Positions 55,300 to 64,000 of a stretch of 64,000 nt of DNA are shown here, one piece after another. The translations under genes and the position numbers were made by a program. Numbering within the stretch: the stretch's first letter is position 1; every line of letters begins with the position of its first letter. Source of the stretch: Methanococcoides sp. EBM-47 (GTDB lineage Archaea > Halobacteriota > Methanosarcinia > Methanosarcinales > Methanosarcinaceae); assembly GCA_001896725.1 (NCBI GenBank), contig MPPA01000052.1, positions 35,342 through 99,341 on the forward strand. The letters run 5' to 3'. Below the pieces are notes generated by a model, which was not told the origin of the DNA, ran no database searches, and saw only the letters and a list, made by a program, of their open reading frames with translations.

Positions 55300-57387
55300 A
55301 TGCACCGGACATTAAGCAAGTACTTCGGATACGATACGTTCAGACCCCTGCAGGAAGATGTCATAAAGGATGTCATGAATGGAAAAGATGTTTTTGTGCT
55401 GATGCCTACCGGAGGAGGAAAATCTCTCTGTTACCAGTTACCTGCACTTCTTATGAAGGGTGTCACTGTAGTGGTATCACCCCTCATTTCCCTGATGAAG
55501 GACCAGGTGGACACTCTCAGGGCCAATGGTGTTGAAGCGGCATACCTGAACAGCACATTGAGCTATAAGGAAAGCAACCGGATAAAGCAGGAACTTGAGA
55601 ACGATCTTATCAAACTGTTGTACGTTGCTCCTGAAAGGCTTACCTTGTCCAGTACATTGTCTCTGCTTGACAGGATCAAGGTCAGCCTGTTCGCCATAGA
55701 TGAAAGCCATTGTATCTCAGAGTGGGGACATGACTTCAGACCTGAGTACAGAAAACTAAGCATCCTTAAAAGAAAGTACCCACAGGTCCCTGTCATAGCA
55801 CTTACAGCGACCGCTACTCCTAAAGTGAGAGAGGACACTATATCCCAGCTGCACATCCAAGGCTGCAAAACATATATAGCCAGCTTCAACCGTAAAAATC
55901 TGCTTTATCAGGTCAGACCAAAGAAAGATGCATATGAACAGATCATAGGATTCCTTCGGGATAGAAAAGACAAAAGCGGGATAATATATTGTCAGAGCCG
56001 CAAGACCGTAGATGAGCTGACAAAGAAATTGCGTAAAAGTGGCTTCAATGCACTGCCATATCATGCAGGACTATCGGATTCCGCAAGGAGCAGGAACCAG
56101 GACATCTTCATAAAGGATGATGCAGAGATCATCGTTGCTACCATTGCTTTTGGTATGGGGATAGACAAACCCAATGTCCGTTTTGTTATCCATTATGATC
56201 TTCCACGAAATCTTGAAAGCTATTATCAGGAAACCGGAAGAGGGGGCAGGGATGGTCTTGAATGTGAATGTATACTTTTTTTCAGCCGTGGTGACAAGTA
56301 CAAGATAGATTATTTCATTGACCAGATAGCAAAAAGCGAAGAGCGTGAGGCAGCCAGGACAAAGCTCAAAGAGGTAATGGACTATTGCCAGAGCACAGTA
56401 TGTAGAAGAAGAATGCTGCTGCGCTATTTTGGTGAGGAGCTGCAAGAGGAGAACTGCAAAGGATGTGATGTATGCCTGCAGCCTGTGAAAATAACTGATG
56501 TTACGGAGGAAGCAAAGCTGCTCATCAAATGTGTGAAAGAAGTAGATCAAAGATATGGCATCACACATGTAACAGAGATACTCACCGGATCAAATAGCAA
56601 AAAGATAAAAGAAAAAAGACATCATCATCTAGGCAGTTATGCAACGGGCACTTATCTTCCAAAGGACAGGTGGGCAGATATCGCAAGAGAACTGGTCCAT
56701 CAAGGGATATTAAGGCTCGATGGTTCCAGATATCCTTTGCTCAAACTCGAAAAATGTAGTGAACAGGTCATCGCAGGGAACAGAGCAGTAGAGATGATGC
56801 AATTAGCATCAAGTAACAACCCTCTTCTGACCCTTGGCAAGATGGCTACTGATCAAACAAAAAGGTCTGGAACAAGTGATCTTGTGACAGTTAAAGAGAT
56901 AGGGACCGAATATGTAGCAAAGAAACAAATTGGAACTAACAATAGAATTGATAATGAGCTGTTCTCAAAATTAAAAGATCTGCGCAAAAAGATAGCAAAT
57001 AAAGAGGAAGTCCCACCTTATATCGTATTTGCAGATACGAGCTTGAAACAAATGGCAACCCAGATGCCACTGAACGAAAAAGAGCTACTGGAGATCACCG
57101 GTGTGGGAGAGTACAAGCTACAGAAATATGGGGATATGTTCCTGACCGAAATAAAGGACCATCTGAAAGGCACCACAAAAGATAATAGCGAGAGAACTTC
57201 ACAAGCAACTGTAGCCACAGATAATGGAACTGAGGACGATAAGAAAGAAAAAGTGGTCCGGTGTATAATAGGCCTTAGGGAAAAATTCATCCTGTTAACA
57301 AGAGAACAGCTTGGGGCAGAGATATCTGATGAATATATACAAGAAGTATGGTCAGGCATTCTGCCTTATGAAAAAATGAACCGTTGA
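55300..57387 (+). CDS. recQ: RecQ-family DNA helicase
   Basis: A 695-residue superfamily 2 helicase: Walker A MPTGGGKS (35-42), DESH box (135-138), SALTAT-like ALTATATPK, motif VI QETGRGGRDG, then a zinc-binding RecQ-Ct region with cysteines in YCQSTVCRRR and CKGCDVC (about 363-398). A winged-helix region follows, then an HRDC domain (about 550-630). The tail (about 640-695) has an extra KEKVVRCIIGLREKFILL segment. It unwinds recombination intermediates. Its promoter supports a leaderless mRNA. Confidence 0.95.
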   Translation: MHRTLSKYFGYDTFRPLQEDVIKDVMNGKDVFVLMPTGGGKSLCYQLPALLMKGVTVVVSPLISLMKDQVDTLRANGVEAAYLNSTLSYKESNRIKQELENDLIKLLYVAPERLTLSSTLSLLDRIKVSLFAIDESHCISEWGHDFRPEYRKLSILKRKYPQVPVIALTATATPKVREDTISQLHIQGCKTYIASFNRKNLLYQVRPKKDAYEQIIGFLRDRKDKSGIIYCQSRKTVDELTKKLRKSGFNALPYHAGLSDSARSRNQDIFIKDDAEIIVATIAFGMGIDKPNVRFVIHYDLPRNLESYYQETGRGGRDGLECECILFFSRGDKYKIDYFIDQIAKSEEREAARTKLKEVMDYCQSTVCRRRMLLRYFGEELQEENCKGCDVCLQPVKITDVTEEAKLLIKCVKEVDQRYGITHVTEILTGSNSKKIKEKRHHHLGSYATGTYLPKDRWADIARELVHQGILRLDGSRYPLLKLEKCSEQVIAGNRAVEMMQLASSNNPLLTLGKMATDQTKRSGTSDLVTVKEIGTEYVAKKQIGTNNRIDNELFSKLKDLRKKIANKEEVPPYIVFADTSLKQMATQMPLNEKELLEITGVGEYKLQKYGDMFLTEIKDHLKGTTKDNSERTSQATVATDNGTEDDKKEKVVRCIIGLREKFILLTREQLGAEISDEYIQEVWSGILPYEKMNR

Positions 57388-57400
57388 AAATGAGATGATC

Positions 57401-57529
57401 TCACTCACATGTATCCAGCAGATGACGTCTTCCGTGACCCCGCCTGTCACCCGGGCGGATAGGCCTGATGCTTGCTACCTCTTCAGTTTCCTGACCTTGC
57501 TTTTCCTGTGTAGCGTCCTTATCTCCCAT
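57401..57529 (-). CDS. 42-residue Arg-rich protein with strong ribosome binding site
   Basis: A short minus-strand gene: GGAGGT seven bases before ATG (57527-57529), then an open frame to a TGA at 57401-57403. It encodes a polar N-terminus (MGDKDATQEKQGQETEEVAS) and a basic tail with IRPIRPGDRRGHGRRHL. It lies 51 bases after arlK and converges on recQ. No family recognised. The near-perfect ribosome binding site is the main support. Confidence 0.55.
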   Translation of the reverse strand: MGDKDATQEKQGQETEEVASIRPIRPGDRRGHGRRHLLDTCE

Positions 57530-57580
57530 TGATATACCTCCATAGTACATTATAGGGAACCGGTTACTAAACGTTACCGG

Positions 57581-58348
57581 TCAAATTGAAGGCATCAGAT
57601 AATTGAAGGACATGTAGGATATAAGATCACCAAAGACAACAGCAGCTAAGAACCCTGCTGTTATAGGTATCATGAAAGGAAGACCTGGAGTGATCCACAC
57701 GTACTCCCCTATTGAACCTTTTTTGTGCATTGCTTGCAGCTTAAGGATCATCTTCCGATCTATAGAAGTACCTGTGCGGGTGAACCTTTGGACCACGCCA
57801 TTGGGTGTTTCCTCATGATTCTCGATCAGCCTGAAATGACCCTCCTTCAGGTCGTCTATATGCTTCCTGTAACCTATAAAGGCGTATAAAGGTTTTTTCA
57901 TAAGTTCTTTTGAAGGAACTGTCACCAGATTATAAAATAACAGACCAAAGGGAACTATAATGGTAAGCAGTACTGAGTTACCAAAGACACTGAATGTGAA
58001 CAGATCAAAGAGGGGAGCTCCCCACAAAGGAAGTTGCAGGGAAAATAGTGACAAATTTGGGAAAACCGGAAGGATGATAGAGATGACCATGAGCACTTTT
58101 GCATCTGCTCCCCCGAAGGCATGCAACATGAAGAGAACGTAAACAAAAGTGAATATTACAACAAATGAGATCATAGTCCTGAGAATATAAGGTAAGCCGA
58201 AAGTGATCATCTCATAGATCAAAAATGGTGAGGCTACACCCAGCATGATAGGCCAGACCCTGTTGGAGACACGCCGGGTCTTAATATCGGAGTAACATGA
58301 ATATGCTAGGAATGGCAGGCACACAAGGACTTTAATGAGTTCTATCAT
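57581..58348 (-). CDS. arlK: Prearchaellin/prepilin peptidase ArlK (FlaK)
   Basis: A 255-residue A24-type aspartic membrane peptidase with about six to eight membrane helices. The catalytic aspartates are in CYSDIKTRRVSN and FGGADAK (GxGD position). It removes class III signal peptides from archaellins and pilins. It sits just one base from the end of the hps-rraA gene, unlike the arl operon 38 kb away. No archaellin gene is near either locus. Confidence 0.88.
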   Translation of the reverse strand: MIELIKVLVCLPFLAYSCYSDIKTRRVSNRVWPIMLGVASPFLIYEMITFGLPYILRTMISFVVIFTFVYVLFMLHAFGGADAKVLMVISIILPVFPNLSLFSLQLPLWGAPLFDLFTFSVFGNSVLLTIIVPFGLLFYNLVTVPSKELMKKPLYAFIGYRKHIDDLKEGHFRLIENHEETPNGVVQRFTRTGTSIDRKMILKLQAMHKKGSIGEYVWITPGLPFMIPITAGFLAAVVFGDLISYMSFNYLMPSI

Positions 58349-58349
58349 A

Positions 58350-59669
58350 TCACTGTTTCTCCCATTTCTTGAGCTGCATCACTTCTGAAAGCGTGGCACC
58401 CCTTTTGATCTCTTCAAAAATACGCTTTTCTGTCTTTTCTACTTCCTTAGCCCTTCTTGCGATCTCATAGGCATTTTCCTTTGGTATCACAACAACACCA
58501 TTGTCATCACCTACAATGTAATCTCCCGGCTTGACGATCTGTGATCCGCAGGTGATCTCAGCATTGATCTCACCAAAACCTTTGGGTTCACCTGCATTAG
58601 GCACATAGCTGCTTGCGAACACTGGCAGGTCCATGGTGCGGATATCATCTATGTCCCTTACAGCCCCATCTATAACCACCCCTGCAATACCCTTGTTCAA
58701 ACAGCTCTGAGTGGCCAGACCACCCCAGGGTGCGACATCTCTCCTGCCGTTATAGATGACAATGACATCTCCTTCTTTTGCCGTATCTATTGCCTCAACG
58801 GGCTTTGCCCAGTCCCCTCCAAAGGTCTGCACTGTTACAGCAGTACCTACCATTTTTTTACCTTTTAGCATGGTGCGGATATCTTTCATAACACCTTTAC
58901 GGTGCATGGCATCCGAGATGTTGGGTGTGGAAACCTCCAGCAGCAACTTACGGATCTCAGAGTCCTGAGAAAGTTTTGGGGTTTGCACAACAGAAAGAGA
59001 ATCCACGCTTTCCCTTATTTTCCTGGCAGAAGCATATACATCTGCAGATCGGATGATGTTACCGCCTACAATAACGATACTTGCACCTGCCATCACTGCT
59101 CTGGCGCAGTCTGCAGCGTCAAGACCCCCTGCAGCTGCAACAGGAATGGAAACGACCTTTACGACCTCAGATATAATGCCCAGAGGGTCTTTGCCTATCA
59201 TCTGCTGGTCAATACCTGAATGCACATTGATATAGTCCACTCCCATTTTCTCAAGTTCTCTGGCCCTTGAAATTGGATCTCCCACAGATATCATGTCTGC
59301 CATAAGCTTCACACCATATTTTTTTGCAGCTTTCACAGATTCGATGATGGTAGAGTCATCAACTCCGGCCAGTACCATGACAACATCCGCACCTGCCTTT
59401 GAAGCCATTTCCACTTCAAGTGCACCTGTATCAGCCACTTTCATGTCAGCAATTATGATCTTTTGAGGAAAGGTCTTTCTGAGCGTTCTAACTGTATCCA
59501 TACCTTCGCTTTTTATCAAGGGGGTTCCAACCTCTATCCAGTCAACGCCCCCCTCAATAGCTTCTTTTGCGATCTGTACGGCACGGTCCGTTTCAACAAG
59601 GTCAAGGGCTACCTGAATGATAGGTCTGATGTGATCACCTTCTGAATATAATTTATTGTAACTAAACAT
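58350..59669 (-). CDS. Fused 3-hexulose-6-phosphate synthase / RraA-like protein
   Basis: A 439-residue two-domain protein. The N-terminal half (about 1-215) is a TIM-barrel orotidine-decarboxylase-family hexulose-6-phosphate synthase with [11 protein letters not shown] and [12 protein letters not shown]. The C-terminal half (about 235-420) is an RraA-fold domain with [19 protein letters not shown] and VIDGAVRDI. In methanogens Hps runs in reverse to make ribulose-5-phosphate (and formaldehyde) for pentose synthesis. The RraA half's role is unclear. ATG at 59669 has AAGGT at very short spacing. Confidence 0.92.
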   Translation of the reverse strand: MFSYNKLYSEGDHIRPIIQVALDLVETDRAVQIAKEAIEGGVDWIEVGTPLIKSEGMDTVRTLRKTFPQKIIIADMKVADTGALEVEMASKAGADVVMVLAGVDDSTIIESVKAAKKYGVKLMADMISVGDPISRARELEKMGVDYINVHSGIDQQMIGKDPLGIISEVVKVVSIPVAAAGGLDAADCARAVMAGASIVIVGGNIIRSADVYASARKIRESVDSLSVVQTPKLSQDSEIRKLLLEVSTPNISDAMHRKGVMKDIRTMLKGKKMVGTAVTVQTFGGDWAKPVEAIDTAKEGDVIVIYNGRRDVAPWGGLATQSCLNKGIAGVVIDGAVRDIDDIRTMDLPVFASSYVPNAGEPKGFGEINAEITCGSQIVKPGDYIVGDDNGVVVIPKENAYEIARRAKEVEKTEKRIFEEIKRGATLSEVMQLKKWEKQ

Positions 59670-59837
59670 ACCTTAACATCTATAAACTTAATCGAGGGAT
59701 CTAATATCGAGTATAGCTTGACCCTATGTGAAAAAGGCTTCTAGGAGAGCATGAACAATGGGCCTAGAACAAAAAGATATCAGTTATAAGAAAGCTTCCA
59801 GCAAATATTATATCTCATGCAGCACCTCTTACGATAA

Positions 59838-60764
59838 ATGTACTTCAAAGATATGCACATCCTGTCAATGAAAGATTTTTCAAAAGAGATGATCAGCCAT
59901 ATACTGGAAACAGCAGAAAAACTTGAACCCATAGCTGTCAGGAAAGAGAGATCAGATATGCTTGCTGGCAAAGTGCTTGCGGTACTGTTCTTTGAACCCA
60001 GCACCAGAACGCGCATGTCTTTTGAAACTGCTATGTTGCGGCTTGGAGGGGAAGTACTCAGTATGGGATCTGTGGATGCAAGTTCTATAGCAAAAGGAGA
60101 GACATTGGCCGATAGCATCCGTGTGGTGCAGAGCTATGCAGATACTATCGTATTGCGACACCCAAAGGAAGGAGCTGCACGCATGGCCTCGGAGTTCTCC
60201 CAGGTACCTGTGATCAATGCAGGAGATGGAGCAGGACATCACCCCACTCAGACATTACTGGACCTTTACACGATCAAACGCGAGAGCGAACTGGAAGGTG
60301 TGAAGATAGCTCTGGCAGGAGATATGAAATACGGAAGGACTGTACATTCCCTGTGTTATGCGCTTGCTCATTATGGAGCTGACATAACCCTCGTTTCACC
60401 GGATGAACTGCGCATGCCCTATGAGATAATAAAAGACCTGGAAGCCCGGGGTATGAAAGTGAGACAAACAGATTCCATCGATGAGGCCATCACTGAGGTA
60501 GATGTACTATATGTGACACGGATACAAAAAGAACGGTTCCCTGATCCTGCCGAATACCTCCGAGTGGCTAGTGGCCTGCAGATCACACCGGAACTTCTCA
60601 GCAATGCCAAAAAACATCTGAAGATCATGCATCCTCTGCCCAGGGTAGATGAGATAGACCCGCTTATAGATGATACGCCTCATGCCTGTTATTTCAAGCA
60701 GGCTTTTTACGGAGTGCCTGTAAGGATGGCACTGCTGGCTCTTGTGATGGGAGGGATGGAATGA
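59838..60764 (+). CDS. pyrB: Aspartate carbamoyltransferase catalytic subunit
   Basis: A 308-residue ATCase catalytic chain with FEPSTRTRMSFETA (carbamoyl-phosphate loop), RHPKEGAAR and HPLPRVDEID. It makes carbamoyl aspartate for pyrimidine synthesis. The stop overlaps the pyrI start. No strong ribosome binding site is seen; ATG 59853 is possible. It is divergent from the hps-rraA gene across a 168-base gap. Confidence 0.96.
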   Translation: MYFKDMHILSMKDFSKEMISHILETAEKLEPIAVRKERSDMLAGKVLAVLFFEPSTRTRMSFETAMLRLGGEVLSMGSVDASSIAKGETLADSIRVVQSYADTIVLRHPKEGAARMASEFSQVPVINAGDGAGHHPTQTLLDLYTIKRESELEGVKIALAGDMKYGRTVHSLCYALAHYGADITLVSPDELRMPYEIIKDLEARGMKVRQTDSIDEAITEVDVLYVTRIQKERFPDPAEYLRVASGLQITPELLSNAKKHLKIMHPLPRVDEIDPLIDDTPHACYFKQAFYGVPVRMALLALVMGGME

Positions 60765-61255
60765 GCTCAGAACATATGGACTTCGAACTGGAACCCGGAC
60801 TTAGGGTCCGCCCTATCGAAAATGGTACGGTCATAGATCATATTAATGCAGGTCAGGCGCTTAATGTTCTGCATATACTGAAACTACCTGGCCAATTTGA
60901 AAGCGTGGTCAGTGTTCTCATTAATTCTCCCAGCAAGTATGGAAAGAAAGATGTGGTGAAGATAGAGAACAGAGAGCTGAAGGTAAAAGAACTGGACAAG
61001 ATATCTTTGATAGCTCCCAGTGCGACCATCAACATAATAAGGGATTTCAAGGTCCTCAAAAAGAACAGGGTCAAAATCCCTGAATACGTAGAAGGTGTGG
61101 TGCAATGCGTCAACCCAAACTGTATATCAAATAGTTCTGAACCTATTACGTCTAAATTCCATGTATATGAGGAAGATAATACGATAAATTTACGCTGTAT
61201 CTATTGTGAGCGTATAATATCAGAGAACATAGTTGACCATCTGTTAAGGGAATAG
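60761..61255 (+). CDS. pyrI: Aspartate carbamoyltransferase regulatory subunit
   Basis: A 164-residue PyrI. Its N-terminal allosteric nucleotide-binding domain has GTVIDHINAGQALNVL. The C-terminal zinc domain has the four cysteines in CVNPNC and CIYCERI. It binds PyrB through the zinc domain and gives feedback control by nucleotides. The ATG overlaps the pyrB stop (ATGA). It is convergent with dapB, three bases apart. Confidence 0.96.
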   Translation: MSSEHMDFELEPGLRVRPIENGTVIDHINAGQALNVLHILKLPGQFESVVSVLINSPSKYGKKDVVKIENRELKVKELDKISLIAPSATINIIRDFKVLKKNRVKIPEYVEGVVQCVNPNCISNSSEPITSKFHVYEEDNTINLRCIYCERIISENIVDHLLRE

Positions 61256-61258
61256 ACC

Positions 61259-62050
61259 TTACAGACCAAGGATGTCTTCCATGGTATACATGCCTGGACC
61301 GGCACTGCATACCCATGCTGCAGCCTTTACAGCACCTAAAGCAAATGCCTGTCTGGAATGTGCCTGGTGCTTTATCTCGATGCGTTCACCATCACCTGCG
61401 AACAGCACTGTATGATCGCCTACAATATCCCCGCCACGCACAGCATGAATTCCTATTTCCTTACTGCGGGGAGCAAGACCTTGACGACCAAAAACATATT
61501 CCTTGCCACCCAGCACGCTACCGATAACATCTGCAGCCTTTATGGCAGTGCCGCTGGGAGCATCTTTCTTCTTATTATGATGGGCTTCGATGATCTCAAT
61601 ATCAAAGTCTCCCAGGTATTTTGATGCCTCTGAAAGTATCTTAAAGAAGGCATTTACACCTACTGAAAAATTGGGAGAAATGATCCCTGCCACACCATAT
61701 TTAAAAACAGCTGTTTCTATGATCTGTTTTTGCTCGCTGGAAAGGCCAGTTGTTCCAATGACCAGGTTCACACCTACCGAAGCTGCCTTAGGGGCATTCA
61801 TAACGGTTGCATCAGCGATCGTAAAATCGATAAGCACGTCAGTACCCGATTCCTTAAGGACCTTTTCCATATTATTTATATCAGATATAGCAACACCAAG
61901 ATTACCTACCTGGGCAGTTTCCCCGGCATCCATACCAATGTTCACAAGGTCGAATGCTGCGGAAAGTTCCATGCCATCAAAAGCCACAATGTTAGAAATG
62001 ATGAGCTTACCCATCCTCCCTGAAGCACCTGTAACTGCTGCCCTGATCAT
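61259..62050 (-). CDS. dapB: 4-hydroxy-tetrahydrodipicolinate reductase
   Basis: About 263 residues with GASGRMGKL at the N-terminus and the catalytic EAHHNKKKDAPSGTA motif. It reduces the DapA product in lysine/diaminopimelate synthesis. ATG 62050 is chosen since GGGGTG lies six bases upstream; a GTG three codons before is less likely. Start overlaps the dapA stop (ATGA). Confidence 0.95.
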   Translation of the reverse strand: MIRAAVTGASGRMGKLIISNIVAFDGMELSAAFDLVNIGMDAGETAQVGNLGVAISDINNMEKVLKESGTDVLIDFTIADATVMNAPKAASVGVNLVIGTTGLSSEQKQIIETAVFKYGVAGIISPNFSVGVNAFFKILSEASKYLGDFDIEIIEAHHNKKKDAPSGTAIKAADVIGSVLGGKEYVFGRQGLAPRSKEIGIHAVRGGDIVGDHTVLFAGDGERIEIKHQAHSRQAFALGAVKAAAWVCSAGPGMYTMEDILGL

Positions 62051-62922
62051 GATAGGCACCCCATATCCCTCAGGACTTCCTCAAGGACTATTTCGTGCTC
62101 TCTGCTTAAAGGTGCAAGAGGAAGCCTTAATCTGCCATTGGTCAGACCCAGCATATCCAGTGCCCTCTTTACAGGGATAGGGTTTGTTTCCAGAAAGAGA
62201 GAACGTATCAGCGGTGCAAGCTCATAATGAAGCATCTGGGCTGTTTTAAGATCGTTGTTCTTAACAGCGTTCACAAGATCAACCACTTTTTCAGGAACGA
62301 TATTTGCAGCCACTGAAATAACACCCACTGCTCCCATGCACATAAGAGGCAATGTAAGGGCATCTTCACCTGAGAGGACCATAAAATCCTCATCCAGTGT
62401 GTTCTCAATTATACGGGAAACCTTCACCGGATTTCCACTTGCTTCCTTAATGCCCACGATGTTCTCTATTTTGGAAAGCTCAGTAATAACATCCAGAGGC
62501 ATATCCTGCCCTGTGCGGGACGGCACATTGTAGAGTATAACAGGGATATCCGCTGATCTGGCAATGCTGGAAAAGTGTGCGATCAGACCGGCATTGTTGG
62601 GTTTGTTGTAATAAGGAGATATGACCATCACTGCATTGGCACCTGCATCGTATGCATGTCTTGTCAGCTCCACTGCTTCGGTGGTGTTGTTCGAACCGGT
62701 GCCTGCAATGACAATGGTTTTGGCACAGTCTACAGTAAGATCGATGAGGTCCATGTGCTCCTGAGTTGACATGGTCGCGGACTCGCCGGTGGTCCCACAA
62801 GCCACCATCCCTGCAACACCGCCTTTTTCCACATGCTCGACAATATTTCTGAAAGAAGTGACATCTATTCTGTTATCGGCATTGAAAGGTGTTACAAGAG
62901 CAGGAAATACTCCTTCGAACAT
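62047..62922 (-). CDS. dapA: 4-hydroxy-tetrahydrodipicolinate synthase
   Basis: A 291-residue aldolase-fold enzyme with GTTGESATMS, YNVPSRTGQDM and the Schiff-base lysine in VGIKEASGN. It condenses pyruvate with aspartate semialdehyde. It is followed by the coupled dapB gene and preceded by rps17e 21 bases upstream on the same strand. Confidence 0.96.
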   Translation of the reverse strand: MFEGVFPALVTPFNADNRIDVTSFRNIVEHVEKGGVAGMVACGTTGESATMSTQEHMDLIDLTVDCAKTIVIAGTGSNNTTEAVELTRHAYDAGANAVMVISPYYNKPNNAGLIAHFSSIARSADIPVILYNVPSRTGQDMPLDVITELSKIENIVGIKEASGNPVKVSRIIENTLDEDFMVLSGEDALTLPLMCMGAVGVISVAANIVPEKVVDLVNAVKNNDLKTAQMLHYELAPLIRSLFLETNPIPVKRALDMLGLTNGRLRLPLAPLSREHEIVLEEVLRDMGCLS

Positions 62923-62943
62923 GGTACCACTTCAACCAAAGCT

Positions 62944-63138
62944 TCATTCCATGCGGACGTGATTCATCTTTCGTGTGACATAACCAGCCACACGGTTCCT
63001 TATGACCTTGCTTTCGATCGTAGTATATTGTGCCACAAGGTGTTTGTTCGTATCAAAGTCTTTTGTGAAAGTATCACCGTAAGCGTCTATAAGACGAAGT
63101 GAAATGGTCTTGATATTGTTCTGTCTTATGTTTCCCAT
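62944..63138 (-). CDS. rps17e: 30S ribosomal protein S17e
   Basis: A 64-residue basic protein starting [10 protein letters not shown], with [15 protein letters not shown] and [13 protein letters not shown], matching archaeal/eukaryotic S17e in length and pattern. A GGAGGATC ribosome binding site precedes the start. It heads a leftward operon with dapA and dapB, an order commonly seen in methanogens. Confidence 0.93.
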   Translation of the reverse strand: MGNIRQNNIKTISLRLIDAYGDTFTKDFDTNKHLVAQYTTIESKVIRNRVAGYVTRKMNHVRME

Positions 63139-63313
63139 ATATATGATCCTCCATCTATTACATGTATGTTATCTTAATATGAAACCTCAAGAGTGGAATT
63201 TGTACCGCTTATAACTACTCATGCATTTATAGCTTTTGGAATGAAGGATACATCTAGCAAACTATCCCATATCAAAACTGTAAATACTGCTTTGAATTCT
63301 ATATGTGGGATAG
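63139..63313. other. Non-coding gap with possible insertion-sequence end
   Basis: Contains the rps17e promoter (AT-rich, GGAGGATC near 63145) and, at 63261-63313, an imperfect inverted repeat CTATCCCATAT / ATATGTGGGATAG that may be the left end of the transposon remnant that follows. Confidence 0.4.
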
Positions 63314-63326
63314 ATGGAATTCAAAG
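63290..63326. repeat. Perfect 10-bp inverted repeat around remnant start codon
   Basis: CTTTGAATTC (63290-63299) and GAATTCAAAG (63317-63326) form a perfect ten-base-pair stem with a 17-base loop that contains the transposase ATG. In RNA this would hide the start codon. Confidence 0.7.
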
Positions 63327-63524
63327 AACTCTCTGAAAAACAGTGGAAGTTTATAAGGTCACGTTTACCCCTACAGCCAATTATTGAAAGAAAGAGAGCT
63401 GATGACCGTAATGCCAACATTGGTGCTTTCTTTGTATACGGTGGGTATAGACAGTAGTTCCATCGAAACTAAAAAAGAGAGAGGATACCTCATACGATCC
63501 AAACCGCTTCGGAAAAAAACATGA
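63314..63524 (+). pseudogene. Decayed IS5-like transposase
   Basis: From ATG 63314 a frame of 47 codons reads MEFKELSEKQWKFI, RSRLPLQPIIERKRADDRNA and FFVYGG before a stop at 63455. This is like the N-terminus of IS5-family transposases (MEFKELTDEQWxFI...RADDR). In another frame the region after 63446 reads IDSSSIETKKERGYLI, resembling the DSS-x-EAKKGG segment of the same proteins, so an internal deletion and frameshift have occurred. No intact copy is in the window. Confidence 0.6.
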
Positions 63525-63751
63525 AAGTCAGCATTTTATTAAGATCATGGAAGCTTCCAAGTTAGGATTAAAAGAAGAATTATATAAAATTTTTTGTATG
63601 GTTGAAGATGAGATATAGAAAACTGATAATTAGAGATGAACACCTTAATGTGTTCTTTAAAAGGCCGTTAGATATCATACATTTCCTGTTGTGTGGAAAA
63701 AGATGGAGAGGAGTTTTTGAAAAGAGTTCAGGGACTTCTACAAGAGCAAAA
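63525..63751. other. Gap beyond the transposase remnant, nothing recognised
   Basis: About 230 bases, AT-rich, containing scattered short frames only. It may include more decayed insertion-sequence DNA; I could not match any segment. Confidence 0.35.
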
Positions 63752-64000
63752 TCAAACTGCTTTTAACGGAATAATGTAGGGAATATCATTTTCTTCCTTA
63801 ACCAAAGCTTCAACACCATAGTATTTTCGAATGTTTTCAGTGTTGAGAACTGATAATGGATTTCCTGCAGCAACAATTCGTCCATTTGACATCAACAACA
63901 ATCTTTGTGAATACCTTGCTGCGATGTTCAGATCGTGAATGGTCATGATTACTGAAATGTTTAAATTTTTTACCAGCATATCCAAAACATCCATAAGACT
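63752..64000 (-). CDS. ABC transporter ATP-binding protein, C-terminal end
   Basis: The last ~82 codons of an ABC ATPase; the frame is open across the right edge of the window. Visible are the H-loop in VIMTIHDLNIAARYS and the tail RLLLMSNGRIVAAGNPLSVLNTENIRKYYGVEA, which is the pattern of the FecE/BtuD class (iron-siderophore, haem or cobalamin import). The Walker motifs lie outside. Confidence 0.85.
   Translation of the reverse strand, partial: SLMDVLDMLVKNLNISVIMTIHDLNIAARYSQRLLLMSNGRIVAAGNPLSVLNTENIRKYYGVEALVKEENDIPYIIPLKAV

Noticed and set aside
57431..57456. GC-rich palindrome within the 42-codon gene as a terminator for recQ
   Set aside because: CCGCCTG/CCGGGCGG pairing is possible but no T-run follows on the recQ strand.

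Overview
The window looks like part of the chromosome of a methanogenic archaeon, most likely a methylotrophic member of the Methanosarcinaceae (Methanomethylovorans or a close relative). This rests on gene content read from the sequence and on family knowledge, not on any database search. Evidence includes the archaeal core genes (PCNA, primase large subunit PriL, transcription factor S, S17e, AglB, an archaellum operon), a homoaconitase-type small subunit beside an isopropylmalate/isocitrate-dehydrogenase paralogue (coenzyme B pathway), MptD, and a fused hexulose-phosphate synthase/RraA protein. Base composition is moderately AT-rich, spacers are strongly AT-rich, and many starts carry GGTGA or GGAGG type ribosome binding sites.

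Layout. (1) 1-10.9 kb, surface glycoconjugates: a nonulosonic (sialic-acid-like) sugar operon (4,6-dehydratase end, epimerase, RmlD-like reductase, NeuB-like synthase, GNAT, CMP-sugar synthetase), a 0.7 kb AT-rich spacer with a decayed IS1-like transposase tail, a capsule-type glycosyltransferase, a membrane GT2 and the oligosaccharyltransferase AglB. (2) 10.9-13.3 kb: hacB-like gene, a conserved unknown Cys-rich gene and an aksF/leuB-like dehydrogenase. (3) 13.3-19.7 kb (minus): archaellum operon arlCDE-F-G-H-I-J without archaellin genes; the class III signal peptidase lies far away at 57.6 kb. (4) 19.9-28.6 kb: methyltransferase, a divergent response regulator/histidine kinase pair, alaS, two small unknown genes, surE and a newly noted 51-codon gene coupled to moaA. 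(5) 29.6-36.1 kb: CbiA/CfbB, the HtpX-PspAB and PspA-PspAA stress modules facing each other, and a replication/transcription operon (NUDIX, tfs, pcn, priL). (6) 36.2-38.7 kb: archaeosortase A with archaetidylserine decarboxylase and synthase, then mptD. (7) 38.7-46.5 kb (minus): hisC-argD, a small membrane protein, a bactofilin-like beta-helix protein, a PUA protein, rtcB-archease, a CDP-alcohol phosphotransferase and a class II aldolase. A candidate non-coding RNA and two tandem repeats lie between the PUA gene and rtcB. (8) 46.5-54.1 kb: tRNA-Thr(UGU) followed by an accessory island with a helicase remnant, a PD-(D/E)XK nuclease-like protein and a complete type I restriction-modification system. 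(9) 54.2-64 kb: guaAB, recQ, a 42-codon gene with a strong ribosome binding site, arlK, hps-rraA, pyrBI, dapAB, rps17e, an IS5-like remnant and the end of an ABC transporter ATPase gene.

The genes link functionally in several places. Sugar synthesis, glycosyltransferases and AglB would decorate S-layer proteins and archaellins. ArtA with the two archaetidylserine genes would anchor surface proteins to lipid. ArlK would mature the archaellins moved by the arl machinery. The window reads mainly as an ordinary methanogen backbone with one restriction island and two old insertion-sequence scars. The least explained items are the structured RNA candidate near 43.0 kb, the two tiny genes at 28.5 and 57.5 kb, and the unknown gene between hacB and aksF.
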